Shown: positions 27,541 to 41,759, counted from the stretch's first letter. The stretch is 64,000 nt of DNA from Clusia tigrina (GCA_920105625.2 OV050033.1:109763700-109827699), one strand, 5' to 3'. Notes: a model not told the origin generated them from the letters alone. Program-made: numbers and translations.

Positions 27541-28984
27541 TGTAACAATAAAGTACTCGAGCCTCTTGTCAATTTAAGCTATTGCTCAAAGCTATGCTAC
27601 CCTTGAGTCCCAAAGCAAACACTGATAAAACTTCAAATGCCCCTAACTTCTATACGGTACGTCCTACATCTATCAAAGTTTGCAACATACAAATGCTTGT
27701 AAATTTTTACTGGAGCGTCATAGAACCTTGAAATTTTGTAACAATAAAGTACTCGAGCCTCTTGTCAATTTAAGCTATCGCTCAAAGCTTTGCTACCCTT
27801 GAGTCCCAAATCAAACACTGATAAAACTTTAAATGGCCCTAACTTCTATACGGTAGGTCCTACACCTATCAAAGTATGCAACATACAAATGCTTGTAACT
27901 TTTTATTGGAGCGTCATAAAACCTTGAAATCTTGTAACAATAAAGTACTCGAGCCTCTTGTCAATTTAAGCTATTGCTCAAAGCTTGAGTCCCAAATCAA
28001 ACACTGATAAAACTTCAAATGGCCTTAACTTCTATACGGTACGTCCTACACCTAACAAAGTTTGCAACCTACTAATGCTTGTAACTTTTTACTGTAGCGT
28101 CATAAAACCTTTAAATTTTGTAACAATAAAGAACTCGAGCCTCTGGTCAATTTAAGCTATCGCTCAAAGCTATGCTACCCTTGACTCCCAAATCAAACAC
28201 TGATAAAACTTCAAATGGCCCTAACTTCTATACGGTACGTCCTACACCTATCAAAGTTTGCAACATACAAATGCTTGTAACTTTTTACTGGAGCGTCATA
28301 AAACCTTGAAATTTTGTAACAAAAAAGTACTCGAGCCTCTTGTCAATTTAAGCTATCGCTCAAAGCTATGCTACCCTTGAGCCCCAATTCAAACACTGAT
28401 AAAACTTCAGAAGCCCTAACTTCTATACGGTACGTTCTACACCTATCAAAGTTTGCAACATACAAAAGCTTGTAACTTTTTACTGGAGCGTCATAAAACC
28501 TTGAAATTTGTAACAATAAAGTACTCGAGCCTCTTGTCAATTTAAGCTATCGCTCAAAGCTATGCTACCCTTGAGTCCCAAAGCAAACACTGATAAAATT
28601 TCAAATGGCCCTAACTTCTATACGGTACGTCCTACATCTATCAAAGTTTGCAACATACAAATGCTTGTAACTTTTTACTGGAGCGTCATAAAATCTTGAA
28701 ATTTTGTAACAATAAAGTACTCGAGCCTCTTGTCAATTTAAGCTATCGCTCAAAGCTTTGCTACCCTTGAGTCCCAAATCAAACACTGATAAAACTTTAA
28801 ATGGCCCTAACTTCCTACACCTATCAAAGTTTGCAACATACAAATGCTTGTAACTTTTTACTGGAGCGTCATAAAACCTTGAAATCTTGTAACAATAAAG
28901 TACTCGAGCCTCTTGCCAATTTAAGCTATCGCTCAAAGCTATGCTACCCTTGAGTCAAAATCAATCACTGATAAAACTTAAAAT
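27541..28984 (+). repeat. Junction stretch containing a fragment of the 18.6-25.7 kb HOR
   Basis: Markers AAGCTTGAG (27982), GGCCTTAAC with CCTAACAAAG and CTACTAATGC, CTCTGGTC, GAGCCCCAATTC and CAGAAGCCC (28408) repeat the order seen at 24277-24702, with an offset of about 3,706 bp. Beyond about 28450 the match stops. One monomer near 28810 lacks 13 bp (CTAACTTCCTACACC), with TC at the breakpoint. No gene is visible. Confidence 0.8.
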
Positions 28985-31900
28985 GGCCCTAACTTCTATA
29001 CGGTACGTCCTACACCTATCAAAGTTTGCAACATACAAATGCTTGTAACTTTTTACTGAAGCGGTATAAAACCTTAAAATTTTGTAAAAATAAAGTACTC
29101 GAGCCTCTTGTCAACTTAAGCTATCGCTTAAAGCTATGCTACCCTTGAATCCCGAATCAAACGCTGATAAAACTTCAAATGGCCCTAACTTCTATACGGT
29201 ACGTCTTACACCTATCAAAGTTTGCAGCATACAAATGCTTGTAACTTTTTACTGGAGTGTCATAAAACCTTGAAATTTTGTAACAATAAAATACTCGTCC
29301 TCTTGTCAATTTAAGCTATCGCTCTTAGCTTGAGTCCCAAATCAAACACTGATAAAACTTCAAATGGCCGTAACTTCTATACGGTACGTCCTACACCTAT
29401 CAAAGTTTGCAACATACAAATGGTTGTAACTTTTTACTGGAGCGTCATAAAACCTTGAAATTTGTAACAATAAAGTACTCGAGCCTCTTGTCAATTTCAG
29501 CTATCGCTCAAAGCTATGCTACCCTTGAGTCAAAATCAATCACTGATAAAACTTCAAATGGCCCTAACTTCTATACGGTACGGCCTACACCTATCAAAGT
29601 TTGCAACATACAAATGCTTGTAACTGTTTACTGGAGCGTCATAAAACCTTGGAATTTTGTAACAATAAAGTACTCGAGCCTCTAGTCAATTTAAGCTATC
29701 GCTCAAAGCTATGATACCCTTGAGTCCCAAATCAAACACTGATAAAACTTCAAGTGGCCCTAACTTCTATACGGTACGTCCTACATCTATCAAAGTTTGT
29801 AACATATAAATGCTTGTAACTTTTTACTGGAGCGTCATAAAACCTTGAAATTTTGTACCAATAAAGTACTCGAGCCTCTTGTCAATTTAAGCTATCGCTC
29901 AAAGCTATGATACCCTTGAGTCCCAAATCAAACACTGATAAAACTTCAAGTGGCCCTAACTTCTATACGGTACGTCCTACATCTATCAAAGTTTGTAACA
30001 TATAAATGCTTGTAACTTTTTACTGGAGCGTCATAAAACCTTGAAATTTTGTACCAATAAAGTACTCGAGCCTCTTGTCAATTTAAGCTATCGCTCAAAG
30101 CTTTGCTACCCTTGAGTCCCAAATCAAACACTGATAAAACTTCAAATGGCCCTAACTTCTATACGGTACGTCCTACACCTATCAAAGTTTGCAACATACA
30201 AATGCTTGTAACTTTTTACTGGAGCGTCATAAAACCTTGAAATTTTGTAACAATAAAGTACTCGAGCCTCTTGTCAATTTAAGCTATCGCTCAAAGCTAT
30301 GGTACCCTTGAGTCCCAAATCAAACACTGATAAAACTTCAAATGGCCCTAACTTCTATACGGTACGTCCTACCCCTATCAAAGTTTGCAACCTACAATTG
30401 CTTGTAAGTTTTTACTGCAGCGTCATAAAACCTTGAAATTTTGTAACAATAAAGTACTCGAGCCTCTTGTAAATTTAAGCTATCGCTCAAAGCTATGCTA
30501 CCCTTGACTCCCAAATCAAACACTGATAAAACTTCAAATGGCCCTAACTTCTATACGGTACGTCCTACACCTATCAAAGTTTGCAACATACAGATGCTTA
30601 TAACTTTTTACTGGAGCGTCATAAAACCTTGAAATTTTGTAACAATAAAGTACTCGAGCCTCTTGTCAATTTAAGCTATCGCTCAAAGCTTTGCTACCCT
30701 TGAGTCCCAAATCAAACACTGATAAAACTTTAAATGGCCCTAACTTCTATACGGTACGTCCTACACCTATCAAAGTTTGCAACATACAAATGCTTGTAAC
30801 TTTTTACTGGAGCGTCATAAAACCTTGAAATCTTGTAACAATAAAGTACTCGAGCCTCTTGCCAATTTAAGCTATCGCTCAAAGTTATGCTACCCTTGAG
30901 TCAAAATCAATCACTGATAAAACTTCAAATGGCCCTAACTTCTATACGGTACGTCCTACACCTATCAAAGTTTGCAACATACAAATGCTTGTAACTTTTT
31001 ACTGAAGCGGTATAAAACCTTAAAATTTTGTAAAAATAAAGTACTCGAGCCTCTTGTCAACTTAAGCTATCGCTTAAAGCTATGCTACCCTTTAATCCCA
31101 AATCAAACGCTGATAAAACTTCAAATGGCCCTAACTTCTATACGGTACGTCCTACACCTATCAAAGTTTGCAGCATATAAATGCTTGTAACTTTTTACTG
31201 GAGTGTCATAAAACCTTGAAATTTTGTAACAATAAAATACTCGAGCCTCTTGTCAATTTAAGCTATCGCTCAAAGCTTTGCTACCCTTGAGTCCCAAACA
31301 AACACTGATAAAACTTCAAATGGCCCTAACTTCTATTCGGTACGTCCTACACCTATCAAAGTTTGCAACATACAAATGCTTGTAACTTTTTACTGGAGCG
31401 TCATAAAACCTTGAAATTTTGTAACAATAAAGTACTCGAGCCTCTTGTCAATTTAAGCTATCGCTCAAAGCTATGGTACCCTTGAGTCCCAAATCAAACA
31501 CTGATAAAACCTCAAATGGCCCTAACTTCTATACGGTACGTCCTACCCCTATCAAAGTTTGCAACCTACAATTGCTTGTAACTTTTTACTGCAGCGTCAT
31601 ATACCTTGAAATTTTGTAACAATAAAGTACTCGAGCCTCTTGTAAATTTAAGCTATCGCTCAAAGCTACGCTACCCTTGACTCCCAAATCATACACTGAT
31701 AAAATTTGAAATGGCCCCAACTTCTATAGGTACTTCTTACATCTATCAAAATTTGCAACATACAAATGCTTGTAACTTTTTACTGGAGAGTCATAAAACC
31801 TTGAAATTTTGTAACAATAAAGTACTCGAGCCTCTTGTCAATTTAAGCTATCGCTCAAAGCTTTGCTACCCTTGAGTCCCAAATCAAACACTGATAAAAC

Positions 31901-34670
31901 TTTAAATGGCCCTAACTTCTATACGGTACGTCCTACACCTATCAAAGTTTGCAACATACAAATGCTTGTAACTTTTTACTGAAGCAGTATAAAACCTTAA
32001 AATTTTGTAAAAATAAAGTACTCGAGCCTCTTGTCAACTTAAGCTATCGCTTAAAGCTATGCTACCCTTGAATCCCGAATCAAACGCTGATAAAACTTCA
32101 AATGGCCCTAACTTCTATACGGTACGTCTTACACCTATCAAAGTTTGCAGCATACAAATGCTTGTAACTTTTTACTGGAGTGTCATAAAACCTTGAAATT
32201 TTGTAACAATAAAATACTCGTCCTCTTGTCAATTTAAGCTATCGCTCTTAGCTTGAGTCCCAAATCAAACACTGATAAAACTTCAAATGGCCGTAACTTC
32301 TATACGGTACGTCCTACACCTATCAAAGTTTGCAACATACAAATGGTTGTAACTTTTTACTGGAGCGTCATAAAACCTTGAAATTTGTAACAATAAAGTA
32401 CTCGAGCCTCTTGTCAATTTCAGCTATCGCTCAAAGCTATGCTACCCTTGAGTCAAAATCAATCACTGATAAAACTTCAAATGGCCCTAACTTCTATACG
32501 GTACGTCCTACACCTATCAAAGTTGGCAACATACAAATGGTTGTAACTTTTTACTGGAGCGTCATAAAACCTTGAAATTTGTAACAATAAAGTACTCGAG
32601 CCTCTAGTCAATTTAAGCTATCGCTCAAAGCTATGATACCCTTGAGTCCCAAATCAAACACTGATAAAACTTCAAGTGGCCCTAACTTCTATACGGTACG
32701 TCCTACATCTATCAAAGTTTGTAACATATAAATGCTTGTAACTTTTTACTGGAGCGTCATAAAACCTTGAAATTTTGTACCAATAAAGTACTCGAGCCTC
32801 TTGTCAATTTAAGCTATCGCTCAAAGCTTTGCTACCCTTGAGTCCCAAATCAAACACTGATAAAACTTCAAATGGCCCTAACTTCTATACGGTACGTCCT
32901 ACACCTATCAAAGTTTGCAACATACAAATGCTTGTAACTTTTTACTGGAGCGTCATAAAACCTTGAAATTTTGTAACAATAAAGTACTCGAGCCTCTTGT
33001 CAATTTAAGCTATCGCTCAAAGCTATGGTACCCTTGAGTCCCAAATCAAACACTGATAAAACTTCAAATGGCCCTAACTTCTATACGGTACGTCCTACCC
33101 CTATCAAAGTTTGCAACCTACAATTGCTTGTAAGTTTTTACTGCAGCGTCATAAAACCTTGAAATTTTGTAACAATAAAGTACTCGAGCCTCTTGTAAAT
33201 TTAAGCTATCGCTCAAAGCTATGCTACCCTTGACTCCCAAATCAAACACTGATAAAACTTCAAATGGCCCTAACTTCTATACGGTACGTCCTACACCTAT
33301 CAAAGTTTGCAACATACAGATGCTTATAACTTTTTACTGGAGCGTCATAAAACCTTGAAATTTTGTAACAATAAAGTACTCGAGCCTCTTGTCAATTTAA
33401 GCTATCGCTCAAAGCTTTGCTACCCTTGAGTCCCAAATCAAACACTGATAAAACTTTAAATGGCCCTAACTTCTATACGGTACGTCCTACACCTATCAAA
33501 GTTTGCAACATACAAATGCTTGTAACTTTTTACTGGAGCGTCATAAAACCTTGAAATCTTGTAACAATAAAGTACTCGAGCCTCTTGCCAATTTAAGCTA
33601 TCGCTCAAAGTTATGCTACCCTTGAGTCAAAATCAATCACTGATAAAACTTCAAATGGCCCTAACTTCTATACGGTACGTCCTACACCTATCAAAGTTTG
33701 CAACATACAAATGCTTGTAACTTTTTACTGAAGCGGTATAAAACCTTAAAATTTTGTAAAAATAAAGTACTCGAGCCTCTTGTCAACTTAAGCTATCGCT
33801 TAAAGCTATGCTACCCTTTAATCCCAAATCAAACGCTGATAAAACTTCAAATGGCCCTAACTTCTATACGGTACGTCCTACACCTATCAAAGTTTGCAGC
33901 ATATAAATGCTTGTAACTTTTTACTGGAGTGTCATAAAACCTTGAAATTTTGTAACAATAAAATACTCGAGCCTCTTGTCAATTTAAGCTATCGCTCAAA
34001 GCTTTGCTACCCTTGAGTCCCAAACAAACACTGATAAAACTTCAAATGGCCCTAACTTCTATTCGGTACGTCCTACACCTATCAAAGTTTGCAACATACA
34101 AATGCTTGTAACTTTTTACTGGAGCGTCATAAAACCTTGAAATTTTGTAACAATAAAGTACTCGAGCCTCTTGTCAATTTAAGCTATCGCTCAAAGCTAT
34201 GGTACCCTTGAGTCCCAAATCAAACACTGATAAAACCTCAAATGGCCCTAACTTCTATACGGTACGTCCTACCCCTATCAAAGTTTGCAACCTACAATTG
34301 CTTGTAACTTTTTACTGCAGCGTCATATACCTTGAAATTTTGTAACAATAAAGTACTCGAGCCTCTTGTAAATTTAAGCTATCGCTCAAAGCTACGCTAC
34401 CCTTGACTCCCAAATCATACACTGATAAAATTTGAAATGGCCCCAACTTCTATAGGTACTTCTTACATCTATCAAAATTTGCAACATACAAATGCTTGTA
34501 ACTTTTTACTGGAGAGTCATAAAACCTTGAAATTTTGTAACAATAAAGTACTCGAGCCTCTTGTCAATTTAAGCTATCGCTCAAAGCTTTGCTACCCTTG
34601 AGTCCCAAATCAAACACTGATAAAACTTTAAATGGCCCTAACTTCTATACGGTACGTCCTACACCTATCA
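28985..34670 (+). repeat. HOR of about 14-15 monomers, two copies, offset 2,923 then 2,726 bp
   Basis: Copy 1 begins near 28985 and copy 2 near 31908. Early markers are 2,923 bp apart (GCTCTTAGCTTGAG at 29321 and 32244; the AACATACAAATGG monomer at 29407 and 32330). Later ones are 2,726 bp apart (CAAAGTTTGTAACATATAAA at 29987 and 32713; TTTGAAATGG at 31705 and 34431). The change of about 197 bp reflects one monomer present twice in copy 1 and once in copy 2. The copies part near 34670. Confidence 0.9.
29690..30081 (+). repeat. Tandem duplication of a single monomer
   Basis: Two successive 196-bp units, compared by eye from about 29701 to 29880 and 29897 to 30076, read identically. They share the private forms GCTATGATACCC, TTCAAGTGGCC, GTTTGTAACATATAAATG and TTTTGTACCAATAAAG. 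The second HOR copy, near 32600-32800, has this unit once. This is a direct record of a one-monomer gain or loss. Confidence 0.9.
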
Positions 34671-37600
34671 AAGTTTGTAACATACAAATGCTTGTAACTT
34701 TTTACTGGAGCGTCATAAAACCTTGAAATTTTGTAACAATAAAGTACTCGAGCCTCTTGTCAATTTAAGCTTTCGCTCAAAGTTATGCTACCCTTGAGTC
34801 CCAAATCAGAAACTGATAAAACTTCAAATGGCCCTAAATTTTATACGGTACGTCCTACCCCTATCAAAGTTTGCAACCAACAATTGCTTGTAACTTTTTA
34901 CTGCAGCGTCATAAAACCTTGAAATTTTGTAACAAGAAAGTACTCGAGCCTCTTGTAAATTTAAGCTATCGCTCAAAGCTATGCTACCCTTGACTCCCAA
35001 ATCAAACACTGATAAAACTTCAAATGGCCCTAACTTCTATACGGTACGTCCTACACCTATCAAAGTTTGCAACATACAGATGCTTATAACTTTTTACTGG
35101 AGCGTCATAAAACCTTGAAATTTTGTAACAATAAAGTACTCGAGCCTCTTGTCAATTTAAGCTATCGCTCAAAGCTTTGCTACCCTTGAGTCCCAAATCA
35201 AACACTGATAAAACTTTAAATGGCCCTAACTTCTATACGGTACGTCCTACACCTATCAAAGTTTGCAACATACAAATGCTTGTAACTTTTTACTGGAGCG
35301 TCATAAAACCTTGAAATCTTGTAACAATAAACTACTCGAGCCTCTTGCCAATTTAAGCTATCGCTCAAAGTTATGCTACCCTTGAGTCAAAATCAATCAC
35401 TGATAAAACTTCAAATGGCCCTAACTTCTATACGGTACGTCCTACACCTATCAAAGTTTGCAACATACAAATGCTTGTAACTTTTTACTGAAGCGGTATA
35501 AAACCTTAAAATTTTGTAAAAATAAGTACTCGAGCCTCTTGTCAACTTAAGCTATCGCTTAAAGCTATGCTACCCTTGAATCCCAAATCAAACGCTGATA
35601 AAACTTCAAATGGCCCTAACTTCTATACGGTACGTCCTACACCTATCAAAGTTTGCAGCATATAAATGCTTGTAACTTTTTACTGGAGTGTCATAAAACC
35701 TTGAAATTTTGTAACAATAAAATACTCGATCCTCTTGTCAATTTAAGCTATCGCTCTTAGCTTGAGTCCCAAATCAAACACTGATAAAACTTCAAATGGC
35801 CTTAACTTCTTCTATACGGTACGTCCTACACCTAACAAAGTTTGCAATCTACAATTGCTTGTAACTTTTTACTGCAGCGTCATAAAACCTTGAAATTTTG
35901 TAACAATAAAGTACTCGAGCCTCTTGTAAATTTAAGCTATCGCTCAAAGCTATGCTACCCTTGACTCCCAAATCAAAAACTGATAAAACTTCAAATGGCC
36001 CTAACTTTTATACGGTACGTCCTACCCCTATCAAAGTTTGCAACCTACAATTGCTTGTAACTTTTTACTGCTGCGTCATAAAACCTTGAAATTTTGTAAC
36101 AATAAAGTACTCGAGCCTCTTGTAAATTTAAGCTATCGCTCAAAGCTATGCTACCCTTGACTCCCAAATCAAACACTGATAAAACTTCAAATGGCCCTAA
36201 CTTTTATACGGTACGTCCTACACCTATCAAAGTTTGCAACATACAGATGCTTATAACTTTTTACTGGAGCGTCATAAAACCTTGAAATTTTGTAACAATA
36301 AAGTACTCGAGCCTCTTGTAAATTTAAGCTATCGCTCAAAGCTATGCTACCCTTGACTCCCAAATCAAACACTGATAAAACTTCAAATGGCCCTAACTTC
36401 TATACGGTACGTCCTACACCTATCAAAGTTTGCAACATACAGATGCTTATAACTTTTTACTGGAGCGTCATAAAACCTTGAAATTTTTTAACAATAAAGT
36501 ACTCGAGCCTCTTGTCAATTTAAGCTATCGCTCAAAGCTCTGCTACCCTTGAGTCCCAAATCAAACACTGATAAAACTTTAAATGGCCCTAACTTCTATA
36601 CGGTACGTCCTACACCTATCAAAGTTTGCAACATACAAATGCTTGTAACTTTTTACTGGAGCGTCATAAAACCTTGAAATCTTGTAACAATAAACTACTC
36701 GAGCCTCTTGCCAATTTAAGCTATCGCTCAAAGTTATGCTACCCTTGAGTCAAAATCAATCACTGTTAAAACTTCAAATGGCCCTAACTTCTATACGGTA
36801 CGTCCTACACCTATCAAAGTTTGCAACATACAAATGCTTGTAACTTTTTACTGAAGCGGTATAAAACCTTAAAATTTTGTAAAAATAAGTACTCGAGCCT
36901 CTTGTCAACTTAAGCTATCGCTTAAAGCTATGCTACCCTTGAATCCCAAATCAAACGCTGATAAAACTTCAAATGGCCCTAAATTCTATACGGTACGTCC
37001 TACACCTATCAAAGTTTGCAGCATATAAATGCTTGTAACTTTTTACTGGAGTGTCATAAAACCTTGAAATTTTGTAACAATAAAATACTCGATCCTCTTG
37101 TCAATTTAAGCTATCGCTCTTAGCTTGAGCCCAAATCAAACACTGATAAAACTTCAAATGGCCTTAACTTCTATACGGTACGTCCTACACCTAACAAAGT
37201 TTGCAACCTACTAATGCTTGTAAATTTTTACTGGATCGTCATAAAACCTTGAAATTTTGTAACAATAAAGTACTCGAGCCTCTTGTCAATATAAGCTATC
37301 GCTCAAAGCTTTGCTACCCTTGAGTCCCAAATCAAACACTGATAAAACTTCAAATGGCCCTAACTTCTATACGGTACGTCCTACACCTATCAAAGTTTGC
37401 AACATACAAATGCTTATAACTTTTTACTGGAGCGTCATAAAACCTTGAAATTTTGTAACAATAAAGTACTCGAGCCTCTTGTCAATTTAAGCTATCGCTC
37501 AAAGCTATGGTACCCTTGAGTCCCAAATCAAACACTGATAAAACTTCAAATGGCCCTAACTTCTATACGGTACGTCCTACCCCTATCAAAGTTTGCAACC

Positions 37601-40600
37601 TACAATTGCTTGTAACTTTTTACTGCAGCGTCATAAAACATTGAAATTTTGTAACAATAAAGTACTCGAGCCTCTTGTAAATTTAAGCTATCGCTCAAAG
37701 CTATGCTACCCTTGAGTCCCAAATCAAACACTGATAAAACTTCAAATGGCCCTAACTTTTATACGGTACGTCCTACCCCTATCAAAGTTTGCAACCTACA
37801 ATTGCTTGTAACTTTTTACTGCAGCGTCATAAAACCTTGAAATTTTGTAACAATAAAGTACTCGAGCCTCTTGTCAATTTAAGCTATCGCTCAAAGCTTT
37901 GCTACCCTTGAGTCCCAAATCAAACACTAATAAAACTTTAAATGGCCCTAACTACTATACGGTACGTCCTACACCTATCAAAGTTTGCAACATACAAATG
38001 CTTGTAACTTTTTACTGGAGCGTCATAAAACCTTGAAATCTTGTAACAATAAAGTACTCGAGCCTCTTGCCAATTTAAGCTATCGCTCAAAGTTATGCTA
38101 CCCTTGAGTCAAAATCAATCACTGATAAAACTTCAAATGGCCCTAACTTCTATACGGTACGTCCTACACCTATCAAAGTTTGCAACATACAAATGCTTCT
38201 AACTTTTTACTGAAGCGGTATAAAACCTTAAAATTTTGTAAAAATAAGTACTCGAGCCTCTTGTCAACTTAAGCTATCGCTTAAAGCTATGCTACCCTTG
38301 AATCCCAAATCAAACGCTGATAAAACTTCAAATGGCCCTAACTTCTATACGGTACGTCCTACACCTATCAAAGTTTGCAGCATATAAATGCTTGTAACTT
38401 TTTACTGGAGTGTCATAAAACCTTGAAATTTTGTAACAATAAAATACTCGATCCTCTTGTCAATTTAAGCTATCGCTCTTAGCTTGAGTCCCAAATCAAA
38501 CACTGATAAAACTTCAAATGGCCTTAACTTCTATACGGTACGTCCTACACCTAACAAAGTTTGCAACCTACTAATGCTTGTAAATTTTTACTGGATCGTC
38601 ATAAAACCTTGAAATTTTGTAACAATAAAGTACTCGAGCCTCTTGTCAATATAAGCTATCGCTCAAAGCTTTGCTACCCTTGAGTCCCAAATCAAACACT
38701 GATAAAACTTCAAATGGCCCTAACTTCTATACGGTACGTCCTACACCTATCAAAGTTTGCAACATACAAATGCTTATAACTTTTTACTGGAGCGTCATAA
38801 AACCTTGAAATTTTGTAACAATAAAATACTCGAGCCTCTTGTCAATTTAAGCTATCGCTCAAAGCTATGGTACCCTTGAGTCCCAAATCAAACACTGATA
38901 AAACTTCAAATGGACCTAACTTCTATACGGTACGTCCTACCCCTATCAAAGTTTGCAACCTACAATTACTTGTAACTTTTTACTGCAGCGTCATAAAACC
39001 TTGAAATTTTGTAACAATAAAGTACTCGAGCCTCTTGTAAATTTAAGCTATCGCTCAAAGCTATGCTACCCTTGAGTCCCAAATCAAACACTGATAAAAC
39101 TTCAAATGGCCCTAACTTTTATACGGTACGTCCTACCCCTATCAAAGTTTGCAACCTACAATTGCTTGTAACTTTTTACTGCAGCGTCATAAAACCTTGA
39201 AATTTTGTAACAATAAAGTACTCGAGCCTCTTGTCAATTTAAGCTATCGCTCAAAGCTTTGCTACCCTTGAGTCCCAAATCAAACACTAATAAAACTTTA
39301 AATGGCCCTAACTACTATACGGTACGTCCTACACCTATCAAAGTTTGCAACATACAAATGCTTGTAACTTTTTACTGGAGCGTCATAAAACCTTGAAATC
39401 TTGTAACAATAAAGTACTCGAGCCTCTTGCCAATTTAAGCTATCGCTCAAAGTTATGCTACCCTTGAGTCAAAATCAATCACTGATAAAACTTCAAATGG
39501 CCCTAACTTCTATACGGTACGTCCTACACCTATCAAAGTTTGCAACATACAAATGCTTGTAACTTTTTACTGAAGCGGTATAAAACCTTAAAATTTTGTA
39601 AAAATAAGTACTCGAGCCTCTTGTCAACTTAAGCTATCGCTTAAAGCTATGCTACCCTTGAATCCCAAATCAAACGGTGATAAAACTTCAAATGGCCCTA
39701 ACTTATATACGGTACGTCCTACACCTATCAAAGTTTGCAGCAAATAAATGCTTGTAACTTTTTACTGGAGTGTCATAAAACCTTGAACTTTTGTAACAAT
39801 AAAATACTCGATCCTCTTGTCAATTTAAGCTATCGCTCTTAGCTTGAGTCCCAAATCAAACACTGATAAAACTTCAAATGGCCTTAACTTCTATACGGTA
39901 CGTCCTACACCTAACAAAGTTTGCAACCTACTAATGCTTGTAAATTTTTACTGGATCGTCATAAAACCTTGAAATTTTGTAACAATAAAGTACTCGAGCC
40001 TCTTGTCAATATAAGCTATCGCTCAAAGCTTTGCTACCCTTGAGTCCCAAATCAAACACTGATAAAACTTCAAATGGCCCTAACTTCTATACGGTACGTC
40101 CTACACCTATCAAAGTTTGCAACATACAAATGCTTATAACTTTTTACTGGAGCGTCATAAAACCTTAAAATTTTGTAACAATAAAATACTCGAGCCTCTT
40201 TTCAATTTAAGCTATCGCTCAAAGCTATGGTACCCTTGAGTCCCAAATCAAACACTGATAAAACTTCAAATGGCCCTAACTTCTATACGGTACGTCCTAC
40301 CCCTATCAAAGTTTGCAACCTACAATTGCTTGTAACTTTTTACTGCAGCGTCATAAAACCTTGAAATTTTGTAACAATAAAGTACTCGAGCCTCTTGTAA
40401 ATTTAAGCTATCGCTCAAAGCTATGCTACCCTTGAGTCCCAAATCAAACACTGATAAAACTTCAAATGGCCCTAACTTTTATACGGTACGTCCTACCCCT
40501 ATCAAAGTTTGCAACCTACAATTGCTTGTAACTTTTTACTGCAGCGTCATAAAACCTTGAAATTTTGTAACAATAAAGTACTCGAGCCTCTTGTCAATTT

Positions 40601-41300
40601 AAGCTATCGCTCAAAGCTTTGCTACCCTTGAGTCCCAAATCAAACACTAATAAAACTTTAAATGGCCCTAACTACTGTACGGTACGTCCTACACCTATCA
40701 AAGTTTGCAACATACAAATGCTTGTAACTTTTTACTGGAGCGTCATAAAACCTTGAAATCTTGTAACAATAAAGTACTCGAGCCTCTTGCCAATTTAAGC
40801 TATCGCTCAAAGTTATGCTACCCTTGAGTCAAAATCAATCACTGATAAAACTTCAAATGGCCCTAACTTCTATACGGTACGTCCTACACCTATCAAATTT
40901 TGCAACATACAAATGCTTGTAACTTTTTACTGAAGCGGTATAAAACCTTAAAATTTTGTAAAAATAAAGTACTCGAGCCTCTTGTCAACTTAAGCTATCG
41001 CTTAAAGCTATGCTACCCTTGAATCCCAAATCAAACGCTGATAAAACTTCAAATGGCCCTAACTTCTATACGGTACGTCCTACACTTATCAAAGTTTGCA
41101 GCATATAAATGCTTGTAACTTTTTACTGGAGTGTCATAAAACCTTGAAATTTTGTAACAATAAAATTCTCGATCCTCTTGTCAATTTAAGCTATCGCTCT
41201 TAGCTTGAGTCCCAAATCAAACACTGATAAAACTTCAAATGGCCTTAACTTCTATACGGTACGTCCTACACCTAACAAAGTTTGCAACCTACTAATGCTT
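34671..41300 (+). repeat. Seven-monomer HOR, about 1,360 bp, up to five copies
   Basis: The marker GCTCTTAGCTTGAG occurs at 35753, 37116, 38475, 39835 and 41196, giving steps of 1,363, 1,359, 1,360 and 1,361 bp. The three units from 37116 to 41195 share a fixed order: CTACTAATGCTTGTAAATT with CTGGATCG, GTCAATATAAGC, the KpnI variant, two MfeI/PstI monomers, CACTAATAAAAC, GTTATGC with GAGTCAAAATC, the TATAAAA monomer, GATAAAAC after CAAACG, and the 10-bp deletion. The unit starting at 35753 has a different first half but joins the pattern near 36520. An earlier partial copy (35331 against 36694) lies upstream. Confidence 0.92.
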
Positions 41301-41759
41301 GTAACTCTTTACTGCAGCGTCATAAAACCTTGAAAATTTGTAACAATAAAGTACTCGAGCCTCTTGTCAATTTAAGCTATCGCTCAAAGCTATGGTACCC
41401 TTGAGTCCCAAATCAAACACTGATAAAACTTCAAATGGCCCTAACTTCTATACGGTACGTCCTACCCCTATCAAAGTTTGCAACCTACAATTGCTTGTAA
41501 CTTTTTACTGCAGCGTCATAAAACCTTGAAATTTTGTAACAATAAAGTACTCGAGCCTCTTGTAAATTTAAGCTATCGCTCAAAGCTATGCTATCCTTGA
41601 CTCCCAAATCAAACACTGATAAAACTTCAAATGGCCCTAACTTCTATACGGTACGTCCTACACCTATCAAAGTTTGCAACATACAGATGCTTATAACTTT
41701 TTACTGGAGCGTCATAAAACCTTGAAATTTTGTAACAATAAAGTACTCGAGCCTCTTGT
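41301..41759 (+). repeat. Satellite monomers between two HOR domains
   Basis: These are ordinary monomers: one with the KpnI/MfeI/PstI variant set near 41390-41510, followed by one with the TTGTAAATTT, GACTCCC and CAGATGCTTATAAC set. No local period or gene is visible. Confidence 0.8.

Noticed and set aside
29407..29685. Plus-strand open frame of 92 codons
   Set aside because: It begins with TTG and is simply one and a half monomers with stop-removing changes and a shifted frame; no protein family is recognisable.
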